Assembly: GCA_946188345.1 (NCBI GenBank) | Contig: CAMHUI010000007.1 | Span: forward strand, 1-64,000 | Source: an uncultured Prevotellaceae bacterium | Lineage (GTDB): Bacteria > Bacteroidota > Bacteroidia > Bacteroidales > Bacteroidaceae | DNA length: 64,000 nt | Reading direction: 5' to 3' | Shown: positions 36,304-44,565 of the stretch, one piece after another | Numbering within the stretch: the first letter of the stretch is position 1 | Layout: the number at the start of each line of letters is the position of its first letter | Program-made: the position numbers and the translations under genes | Notes under the pieces: generated by a model | What the model saw: the letters and a program-made list of their open reading frames with translations, nothing else | Databases searched by the model: none | Told to the model about the DNA's origin: nothing

Positions 36304-39300
36304 TTATCTGAACATTGTGATGTTGTCGACGGGCATGTATTCAATCTGTATCTCCTGAATACGGAACGGATTGCCCGTCTGGCCGAAGCTGAGGCTTCCG
36401 GAGCTGTTGCGTCGGCAGAGGCTTTCCCATTCCTGCGTGTTCTCCTGCGTAATGTTACGGACGAAGAAGTTCTTTTGTGTCGGCAGGCTGTTGAACTCCT
36501 GTAGGAAAGGCTCTGAATAGTTGTCCAGCTGTTGCACCAGATGATTCAGGTCGCCTTGGCTCTGGGCTTTCAGGAAGTAGTAGCGTTGCAGTCCGGCCAC
36601 GTGGTCGTAGATATTGAAGTCTCTGACGGCAGCAGCCAGTTGTACGAGGACTTTCTGCTTCAACTTGTTCTTGAAGTTGAAAATCTTCTCGTCATTAATC
36701 TCGTATTCTCCGTGCAGGCATTCATAGAGCCTGATGTCGCGGGTGAGCTCTTCCTTGTGCTGCTCGAAGTAGGCATCAAGTGTGGCGTTGTCGAGCACGG
36801 TCAGGAAGGGCACGTGTTCGTCTGGCCTCATGTCGTTGATACTGGCATTCTCTTCTTCGTACCAGACAGCAAGGTTGTTGATGTAGGAGCGCATGGAGTT
36901 GCGCAGGGCATAGAGATTCGTGCTCAGGTTGGCCAGTCCGTCGATAACCATTCCTGCTACAAAGGAACGTATCTTCAGCCTGGCGTGCTGCTTCTCTACT
37001 TCTCCCAGCCGGCGGCTCAGCGATTGTATCTCTTCGTCAAGCAGCTGTTCTAGTTTGCGACGCTTCGACAGCCGTTGTTGGTGATAGACAATGAATGTCA
37101 GCACGGCGCAGGCGATGGCGCCGACCGCATAGTAGGTGGCTTTCATGAAGGCTTCCATGTCTATCAGCATGCTCACCCACGACCAGTTGAAGCGAACGTA
37201 GGTGAAGAGGGCGTAGATTAAGACGAGTGCGCCTCCTGAGAGCAGCATCCTACCTTTCGTCTGCGTTGTCAAGGCATCGAACTCAGAGAGTCTTTCACCC
37301 TTTGTCGATATAATCCGGTTTCTGCGGCGGCGCAGTTCTTCGGCCTGTGCTCTGTATTGCAAGGCTGCCTCATCGGTGATTCTTTCGCGTACGGAGGGAT
37401 CTTCCAGCGTCTGCAGCAGCTGTTCGTACTGGGTATATACCTTATTGTATATGCCAGCTAGTCGCGACTGGACTTTCCTCTTCGAAGCTATCATGTTCGA
37501 GATAATCGTCATGCGGATGTTGAGGTCGGCCGTATCGAGCGAGACACGATGGCGGCCTTTTACGCCGTTGACTTGGATGGTGTTGTCGTTGACCTCTGTG
37601 ATGATGCAGGCATAATGGCATAAGTCGGCATCACACATATAGGCATAAGGCACATAGCAGTAGCCCTTCCTGCCAAACGTCTCGCCCCAGGAATTGCGAA
37701 CGAGGAACAGTTCGTTGGCATCGTCGTATCCGCAGATGACCATGGCATGCAGGTCCCTGCTGTCGTTGGCAAGGTCGTCGTCGGTAGGCATGGGCACAAG
37801 TCCGTTGTTGCCTTGCAGGTGGAAGAAGGGTTCGAAGAGACGGAGGGCAATGATGACGGGATAACCCTCTGCAATGGCAGAGCGCAGCAGGTCACGGTTC
37901 TTCTCAATATCGTTGCCCAGCCTGACGTTCATGGCTGTCTTAATCTTGCGCAGCTCTGCATCGCGGTAGGCTTCTTCCGTCGGACGGATGTTATAGTCGG
38001 TCTCTGAATAGGGGCACATTTCTTCCGTGCAGATGCCTTTGGCATGGACGCTGCGGATGACATCCGTGATGGCAGAACCTTCCGAGTCGAGCCGGTTGTG
38101 CTCCTCGCGGACGTTGTAGTAGATGAAGCGCTCGCTCAGGTCATAGTCGGTGCGGTCGTTTTTCTTCATGATATACTCAAAGACCGACGACACGGCGAAG
38201 GTCGTGCAAGATCCTACACCTCCCTGGTTCTTCACGGGTGTGAACTCATGCGACAAGTCAATGTTGGCTTCTTGCGTTGGCTTGGGTACGTAGTCTTCGT
38301 CGAAGGGGTCCTCGGTGATACCCTCGTCAATGAGCTTGAACTTGCGGAAGTCATCGCCCACAATAACCTCTTCCGTCATCCGGTTTTGTTGCCTGGTGGT
38401 GTCAAGCTGGTTGAGTTGCTCGGTCTTCTGCCGGATGTATTCCGAGGCCTGCCGAATCTCAATGCGCAGTCGCTTGATTTCGTCAGTGGGAAGGAAAATC
38501 TTACCGTCCTGGCCTTGGGGGATGGTGATGATGCCAGACTCAATGATGGGAATGTCGGTGTCGGGATCGTTGACAACATCGCCATTCTCGTCTTTCTTGA
38601 AGACCAGCATATTGTTGTTGTAGTTCAGGAAGTAATCAACGGGCTCTCGGAAGAGGTCGATGAAGGTGGGCTGCTCCTTGTCGTAGAGGTTTCCGGAAAG
38701 CGAGTCTTCATCCATGACCAGTACCTGTGCCAAGACGGCAAACTTCTCGGGCAGCGACATGTCTGGCTTGTTGATATATCCCGTGATGACATTCTCCAGC
38801 TCGCTCATGAACGTGTCGAACTCCGGACGCAGTGAGGGGATGATGTCCTCGGCACTTTTACCCTTGTCAAGCTCAGGCTGAACATAGCGGTTGTAGAAGT
38901 CCGTCATGATGTTCTGTCTTCCTTTCAGCACATCCGTGGCCATGCTGGCAGCCTTGTTGATGTCGACATCTCGCTGAGCCACCTTTTCCCGTTCCATCAT
39001 CCACAGGTAGGCATGATGAAGCAGGTAATGCTGGAAGTAGTATCTGTCCATCGACAGACACGACACGCCGATGCCGACAATCTTGTCGTCATTGTCGTCT
39101 TGGAGGACTAAGTTGGGATTGTATAACTGGCGATAGTTCTCGATGCAAGCCATGGCATACTCACCAATCATGCGGGTGAAGGTTTCGAAATCGAGGTTTA
39201 GGCTTGCTCCGTGCTTGTTGCGGTTTTGGAATAAGACAATCTGCAGCTTGCTCTGGCTTTGCTTGCGGAGGCTGAGCAATTCCGTAACTTGCTTTTTGGC

Positions 39301-39837
39301 CGATTGATGATAGGAGTCGAGTGATTTGTCGAGTTCCTGCAGGAATGACTCGTCTTCGGCGAATACCTTGTAAAGGTCAGGAGCGGGAAGCAGAAGTTCA
39401 ATGTCGTATCTCGCAGTCTCGTTGTCAATGATGCTGACGATATGCGCGGCTTGTTCCTTGAGCTTTTCATCAGCCGAAGGGAATACGATGGAAACCAAAA
39501 GGTTTTCGCTTGCCCCCTCGGTACCTACGACCACATGGTTGTCATGCCAGTCGCGGAAGAACGCTTTTATCTGTTCGTCGCGGCGGTCGTTGGTAAGAGT
39601 CGTCAAGGGTTCCTCTCCGACCTGATACAGGTAGTCTTCGCTCGGATAGAACTTGCTTTCGTCGGCAGGCTGGTGTTCTAAGCTGTTGATGACTACTCCT
39701 TCATCCGTTTCCAACCATTCGAGTGCACGGAAATGCTGGCGCACGTCCTCGGTGCCATGCTTCAAGATATGACGCATGACACCTTTGGCCGTACTTCCCA
39801 GGTCCGCACCCAGGAAGATATAAAGACTATGTTTCAT
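36304..39837 (-). CDS. 1177-aa multidomain membrane protein with papain-like (C1A) cysteine-peptidase domain
   Basis: FTPVKNQGGVGSCTTFAVSSVFEYI (Gln, Cys544), SRDLHAMVICGYDD (His697), LFLVRNSWGETFGRKGYCYVPY (Asn715); no signal peptide; two hydrophobic segments (LLSGGALVLIYALFTYVRF, ATYYAVGAIACAVLTFIVY) after the protease domain. Confidence 0.85.
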   Translation of the reverse strand: MKHSLYIFLGADLGSTAKGVMRHILKHGTEDVRQHFRALEWLETDEGVVINSLEHQPADESKFYPSEDYLYQVGEEPLTTLTNDRRDEQIKAFFRDWHDNHVVVGTEGASENLLVSIVFPSADEKLKEQAAHIVSIIDNETARYDIELLLPAPDLYKVFAEDESFLQELDKSLDSYHQSAKKQVTELLSLRKQSQSKLQIVLFQNRNKHGASLNLDFETFTRMIGEYAMACIENYRQLYNPNLVLQDDNDDKIVGIGVSCLSMDRYYFQHYLLHHAYLWMMEREKVAQRDVDINKAASMATDVLKGRQNIMTDFYNRYVQPELDKGKSAEDIIPSLRPEFDTFMSELENVITGYINKPDMSLPEKFAVLAQVLVMDEDSLSGNLYDKEQPTFIDLFREPVDYFLNYNNNMLVFKKDENGDVVNDPDTDIPIIESGIITIPQGQDGKIFLPTDEIKRLRIEIRQASEYIRQKTEQLNQLDTTRQQNRMTEEVIVGDDFRKFKLIDEGITEDPFDEDYVPKPTQEANIDLSHEFTPVKNQGGVGSCTTFAVSSVFEYIMKKNDRTDYDLSERFIYYNVREEHNRLDSEGSAITDVIRSVHAKGICTEEMCPYSETDYNIRPTEEAYRDAELRKIKTAMNVRLGNDIEKNRDLLRSAIAEGYPVIIALRLFEPFFHLQGNNGLVPMPTDDDLANDSRDLHAMVICGYDDANELFLVRNSWGETFGRKGYCYVPYAYMCDADLCHYACIITEVNDNTIQVNGVKGRHRVSLDTADLNIRMTIISNMIASKRKVQSRLAGIYNKVYTQYEQLLQTLEDPSVRERITDEAALQYRAQAEELRRRRNRIISTKGERLSEFDALTTQTKGRMLLSGGALVLIYALFTYVRFNWSWVSMLIDMEAFMKATYYAVGAIACAVLTFIVYHQQRLSKRRKLEQLLDEEIQSLSRRLGEVEKQHARLKIRSFVAGMVIDGLANLSTNLYALRNSMRSYINNLAVWYEEENASINDMRPDEHVPFLTVLDNATLDAYFEQHKEELTRDIRLYECLHGEYEINDEKIFNFKNKLKQKVLVQLAAAVRDFNIYDHVAGLQRYYFLKAQSQGDLNHLVQQLDNYSEPFLQEFNSLPTQKNFFVRNITQENTQEWESLCRRNSSGSLSFGQTGNPFRIQEIQIEYMPVDNITMFR

Positions 39838-39840
39838 AGG

Positions 39841-42618
39841 CTACTCCAACATTCTGACTATGTAGTCTACTTCCTCGGTAATCTGCTTGTTGATATTCTC
39901 GTATCCGGCGTTGTTCAGGGTTTCGCGTCTGAGGTTGATTTGTGAAACGTTGTCATAGTAGAAGTCGACGTCTCTTACCTGTTGAAGTTTCTCTTGATAT
40001 TGGTCGTCTCCAATCTTACTGATGCGTTTCTGCAGTTCCTCGACGAAGGCACGGTGGATGTCTTCATTCATCATCTTCTGCTTGAACAGGGCAAAGGCCG
40101 TGGCACGGTCGCCTGACTTTGGGTGGTCAAGGTCTACCCAATAGCCCTGCAGGGCTCTGGAGCTTTCGTTGAAGTCTTGGTATTGATAGCGTCCCTTCTC
40201 GTTGCGGATGAGATTGAAGATAAAACCTTTTATCCACAACTGCAGGGCGTCGCTGGCGGCTTCCGTGGGATAGAGGCTCCAGCCTTCGCGATTCATGCGG
40301 GCTTCGATGATGCAGTCGAAGTGGACATCCCATTTCGACTTTTCGGCAGCCTCCTTGTAAGAGTTCAGCTCCAACAGTGTGCAGGGAGGGATGGTTCCTA
40401 TCTGGCGGTAGAGGATGACGGAGGTCTTCGAGCCGATGTTGCAGAAGCTTGGTCGGTCGGCCGCATCGAGATGGCGGCGCATGATGTCTGGCGTGAGGAC
40501 GGAATGGTCTTTGTCGTAGACACCGACATAGAAGAAGTTCTGTGCCGTTACATTGGGGAATTTGCCGAGGTGTTGATAGTCGAAGTTCAGGAGCGGTTCC
40601 GATTTTCTGACGGCGCGGTCCAGCATGCGGTCGAGTGCAGCCTCGTCCATATCGTGCATGACGTTCTCGATGGTCTTCTCGCACCATTCCTTGGCACCGG
40701 CAAGATTGTTGGTGTAGCTGAGGAAGATTTGTTGCAGTTCTGCTTCCTTCTTGGTCGACATGTTGAAGATGTCGGCCTGCTGGAGGAAGTAGGATACAAG
40801 ACTTTCCTCTTCACTGACCTTCACCTTGTCTATAAACTCCTTGGTGAGGTCAATCTGAAAGATTTGTTCGCCAGCCTCAATGCCGTGTCTGCGCTTGGCA
40901 ATGTCGTTCTCCAGCTTCTTGTGGAAGTCGATGAGGCGGTGCTCGATGTCGTTCACCTTCTGCAGATAGTCAGCCAACATCTCCTTTAGTCCGCTATAGA
41001 AGTTGATGGCAGCTTCTCGGCGGGCTTTCTCGCGGAGGTTGACGGCCAGGTTGCGGGCAGCTCCGGCCACGGCTTCCTTATATTCTTCCGTGCGGCTTTT
41101 GCCGAAGAAGGGCTTCTTGTAGGTGGCCAAGACGCTGATGGCAGCTTTCAGTGAGCCTTCCAGCATCTCGGTGCGGTCTTGCTCGTGTTTCAGTTCTTCA
41201 TGCATCTCATCGTCGCAGAGCTCAATCTGCGCGAGGATGGCAGTCAGGATGTTCTCGGTGTCTTTGACACCTCCGGGCTGGTTCAGGTGAGACTTGACGA
41301 AGGCATCAAGGTCTAGGCCTACCTTCTCGCTCAGTTCCCTCACCTTTGCAGGATAGTTGCGGATGTCGTCAGCCTCTCTGGCCACTCTTCTGAGCCATCC
41401 CTCTACTTCGTCGGTGGGAGCCTCGGTCGACATAATCTCAGGCATGGTCTGGCGTGGCATCTTCGGCAACATATAGTCGATGACCTGGTCGTGATGCTCG
41501 TTTTCACGAATCTCCATCTTGTTGATCCAGTTTGTGGCCACGTCAGTAGCATCAGCCTTGGCAGCCAGCAGGTTGTTGATGATTCTCTGAGCGGCTTTCA
41601 TGCTGTAGAGAGCACCCAGCGCCTGGCTGTTGACGGTGATTTCGCAGACACCCAGTCCTGATGCCCAGGCTTGCTTGCCGTCAACGTCCATGTCGCCGCT
41701 GTCTACCTGCTTCATGATATTGTCCAGCGTACTGGCGTTGGCAACAGATACTTCACCCGCAGCAGCTACCAATGAAAGGCTGAGCATCTGGCTGATCTGG
41801 TCAACCTTGGTCAGCGTGTCGCCGTTGTTGTTCTTGTTGTCTATCAGCATGAACGCATCAAACGGACGCACGTTCGTGCTCCAGTGGTCTTTCATGTTGG
41901 CAATGTCGAAGGGTGCGCGGTCCAGGTCGCCATACATCAGGTAGTCGAGGTCTTTCAATGCGCCATAGGCGTTGGCTCTCACATTCGGCATCTTCAGTTC
42001 GTCCATGGCGATGAATACGCCGGGCAGCACGCCATAGCCCACGAGTTTGGGCTGGGGAACCGTCGTGAGGTTCTTCTTGATGAGGTAGGCAACGCTCAGG
42101 AATGTGCCGCAACCTGTTCCGCCGCACAGCGAGAATACCATGTGGATTTCAGGAGTAGCATTGCTCAGCAGCGAATACTTCTCGTTGTCCACATGCTCCA
42201 TGCGACGAATCTGATGCAACTTCTCATTGATGCTGGTCAGCACCTCCTTATGGTTGCACCAGAAGGCAAACCGGCCATTGCTTCTTATTTGTCCGGCACC
42301 GGTCTTCATTCCGTTCAGACCTCGGCTGTTGCGCTCTTTTGGAAACCAGGCCAAGTCGTCGGGGTTCTTCTGATAGAGCGGGCGAGGGTCTCCTACGAGG
42401 ATGGCGCGCTGCTCGTCGGGAGCCAGCTTGGTGCGCTCGCCATTCTTCAAAAGCACTTCTTTGTCGTATTCGCCACCATCGGTATCAATGCCCAGAAAGG
42501 CAATCATCGGCGGTACCTCTCCATAGGTGTCAAGGTACATCTTCTTAGTGTTAAGAATCGCGTTCATACCGGTTCCACCTAAACCGATATACAAGCAAGG
42601 TCTGATTTTTGTAGTCAT
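39841..42618 (-). CDS. Tubulin/FtsZ-superfamily-like protein (large 'Tubulin-like' family)
   Basis: 925 aa; N-term PCLYIGLGGTGMNAILNTKKMYLDTYGEVPPMIAFLGIDTDGG; tubulin signature HMVFSLCGGTGCGTFLSVAYLIKKNL (residues 166-171 GGTGCG). Confidence 0.85.
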   Translation of the reverse strand: MTTKIRPCLYIGLGGTGMNAILNTKKMYLDTYGEVPPMIAFLGIDTDGGEYDKEVLLKNGERTKLAPDEQRAILVGDPRPLYQKNPDDLAWFPKERNSRGLNGMKTGAGQIRSNGRFAFWCNHKEVLTSINEKLHQIRRMEHVDNEKYSLLSNATPEIHMVFSLCGGTGCGTFLSVAYLIKKNLTTVPQPKLVGYGVLPGVFIAMDELKMPNVRANAYGALKDLDYLMYGDLDRAPFDIANMKDHWSTNVRPFDAFMLIDNKNNNGDTLTKVDQISQMLSLSLVAAAGEVSVANASTLDNIMKQVDSGDMDVDGKQAWASGLGVCEITVNSQALGALYSMKAAQRIINNLLAAKADATDVATNWINKMEIRENEHHDQVIDYMLPKMPRQTMPEIMSTEAPTDEVEGWLRRVAREADDIRNYPAKVRELSEKVGLDLDAFVKSHLNQPGGVKDTENILTAILAQIELCDDEMHEELKHEQDRTEMLEGSLKAAISVLATYKKPFFGKSRTEEYKEAVAGAARNLAVNLREKARREAAINFYSGLKEMLADYLQKVNDIEHRLIDFHKKLENDIAKRRHGIEAGEQIFQIDLTKEFIDKVKVSEEESLVSYFLQQADIFNMSTKKEAELQQIFLSYTNNLAGAKEWCEKTIENVMHDMDEAALDRMLDRAVRKSEPLLNFDYQHLGKFPNVTAQNFFYVGVYDKDHSVLTPDIMRRHLDAADRPSFCNIGSKTSVILYRQIGTIPPCTLLELNSYKEAAEKSKWDVHFDCIIEARMNREGWSLYPTEAASDALQLWIKGFIFNLIRNEKGRYQYQDFNESSRALQGYWVDLDHPKSGDRATAFALFKQKMMNEDIHRAFVEELQKRISKIGDDQYQEKLQQVRDVDFYYDNVSQINLRRETLNNAGYENINKQITEEVDYIVRMLE

Positions 42619-42667
42619 AGGTTGTTATATTTTTTTGTTATTTTTTTTACTGTTACTTAGCGAGTTT

Positions 42668-44407
42668 CTAATTGACGCTGAGCACTAACTTCATGTTGCT
42701 GTTGTCCACACTTTCTATTGTCACCTCTTCGCCCACCTTGCAGGTGAAGTTGTCGACAAAGAATTTCTGCCCGGCGGCAATGTGGATTCCTCTGTCGCAG
42801 GGGGTGATGACAATCGGGGCCACCCAGCGCTCGTTCACCTCATAGCACACCGGACCGAGGAAGAGCTTATTCAGGGCGCTCTGTTCCTGTTTCTTGTTGC
42901 AAAGGATGATTTCCCGGTATCCCTTCGCCTTGACGTTCTGGTAATAGGATGGGTCTTTCTTGTCTTCCAGAGTCAGATAGCGCACTCCCTTGAAGCATGG
43001 GTAGCTCAGCCGTTTCAGCAGGCACATCCACAGGATGAGCAAGCCCAGCAGGATGACGAGGAGCCAGAACAGGATGGTGGCCAGCGGATTCCAGCCAGTG
43101 CTGTATCTGGCCTCCACGTTCAGGTCGAAGTCTTCGGGTGCCGACTGGTTGATGCGGTCAATCTCAAAGTTCTTTATGGGCTTGACCGTGAAATGATGCT
43201 TGCCGGTCTGGGCATTCTTGGCAAAGACCACTTGCATCACGGTCTGTCCGTTCGACTGCTCGTCGATGGTAAAGGTCTTGTCGGCACATTCCTTTCCGTT
43301 AAATAATAAGGTATAATCTGAGGGCTGTATGTCGGCCTCTACTTTCATCGTGGCCGACGAGTGTGCCCTGACGGCATCCTCGTTAAGTGTAGCCTTGAGG
43401 TCGAAGGCCAGCGTGTCGATGTTGCGCTCGCCCCAGAAGAGGAAGCTGGAATAGTAGCTGGCCTTGCCCATCTTGCCGCCACCCTCCACCTCGGTGTTGA
43501 TGACGCGTTCGGGCTTGTTCTGTACCAGCACCTCTATCTCAGGCTGGTTGATGGTGTAGTCTTGGCGGGGAGTCTTCACGGTGAAGGTGAAGCGATAGTC
43601 CGCCGCATGGTCGATAGCCTCATTGAAGTCTTCGAGCGGAACCTTCGGCACTACGGTGAAGTCTGCCACGCTACCGGCCAGGATTTTTTCCTCCTTCACG
43701 ACAACATCGAAGTATTTGTCATCAACGGCAACCTCCAAGGGCAGACCCTCCGGGGCGTCGGAGTGCAGGCGAACGGCCTTCTCCAGCTCGCGGGTGTTGA
43801 CGGTCATCTCATGCTTGTCGAAGCTCATGAAGTGGTTGTGCACCGACCCGATGATGTTGAAGTTGCAGCTGTTGCGGATGGCCTGCTCAATCTCAGGCTT
43901 GTGGGCATCCTTATAGAGTTCCACGAAGTAGGCCTGCGAGTCCTTGAAGCGTCCGCACCATTCGGCAATGCGTTTGCAGACGGCGGGTGTCTTCTCCACG
44001 TTGTCCTCGCCGTCGGTCATCAGGTAGACATAGTTATATCGGCTGTCGTCAACATATTTCATGGCTTCGTCCCATGCGGCACAGATATTCGTGTTGGTCA
44101 CGTTCTGCGCATGGCTCCTGACGTTTTTCTCGATGTCGTCCCACTTCTTCTGGCTGAATTCGTCGGCATCAAACTGATATACCTTCAGGGGCTTGCCCTG
44201 GAAGAGTACGATGGTGATGTCGCCGTTTGCGCGTCCCTCGAGGTCGTCGTGCAGATAGTCGAGTGTGGAGTCAAGGATGTTGTTGAATATCATTGACTTG
44301 GTGCAGTCGAAGATATAGATGAAGTTGCTGCGCTTCACCTGTGACTGGGCAAACAGAGTGGTTGTGGAAAGAAGAACGGCCAATATGAAGCCAAGGAATC
44401 GTCTCAT
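42668..44407 (-). CDS. vWA-domain protein with signal peptide, C-terminal TM and cytosolic tail
   Basis: 579 aa; MRRFLGFILAVLLSTTTLFAQ; NFIYIFDCTKSMIFNNILDSTLDYL (MIDAS-like), TNICAAWDEAMKYV, YVYLMTDGEDNVEKT; TM NPLATILFWLLVILLGLLILWMCLL. Confidence 0.85.
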   Translation of the reverse strand: MRRFLGFILAVLLSTTTLFAQSQVKRSNFIYIFDCTKSMIFNNILDSTLDYLHDDLEGRANGDITIVLFQGKPLKVYQFDADEFSQKKWDDIEKNVRSHAQNVTNTNICAAWDEAMKYVDDSRYNYVYLMTDGEDNVEKTPAVCKRIAEWCGRFKDSQAYFVELYKDAHKPEIEQAIRNSCNFNIIGSVHNHFMSFDKHEMTVNTRELEKAVRLHSDAPEGLPLEVAVDDKYFDVVVKEEKILAGSVADFTVVPKVPLEDFNEAIDHAADYRFTFTVKTPRQDYTINQPEIEVLVQNKPERVINTEVEGGGKMGKASYYSSFLFWGERNIDTLAFDLKATLNEDAVRAHSSATMKVEADIQPSDYTLLFNGKECADKTFTIDEQSNGQTVMQVVFAKNAQTGKHHFTVKPIKNFEIDRINQSAPEDFDLNVEARYSTGWNPLATILFWLLVILLGLLILWMCLLKRLSYPCFKGVRYLTLEDKKDPSYYQNVKAKGYREIILCNKKQEQSALNKLFLGPVCYEVNERWVAPIVITPCDRGIHIAAGQKFFVDNFTCKVGEEVTIESVDNSNMKLVLSVN

Positions 44408-44456
44408 AGTTTTTTATTGATATAGGTGTTGCGTTTATAGAATAAGATAACGACTG

Positions 44457-44464
44457 CAAAGATA
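44457..44464 (-). promoter_or_regulatory. Bacteroidota-type -7 element (TATCTTTG) for the vWA/tubulin-like/C1A operon
   Basis: caaagata on + strand 50 bp upstream of the vWA start codon. Confidence 0.55.
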
Positions 44465-44565
44465 ACAATAAATCTCTAACAAATCAAGCAAAAAGGCATT
44501 TTTTTAAAAGAAACTCACTCTGTTCCTGTCAACTGCGGCAGGCAAGGCAATTGACTGGCTCTCTG

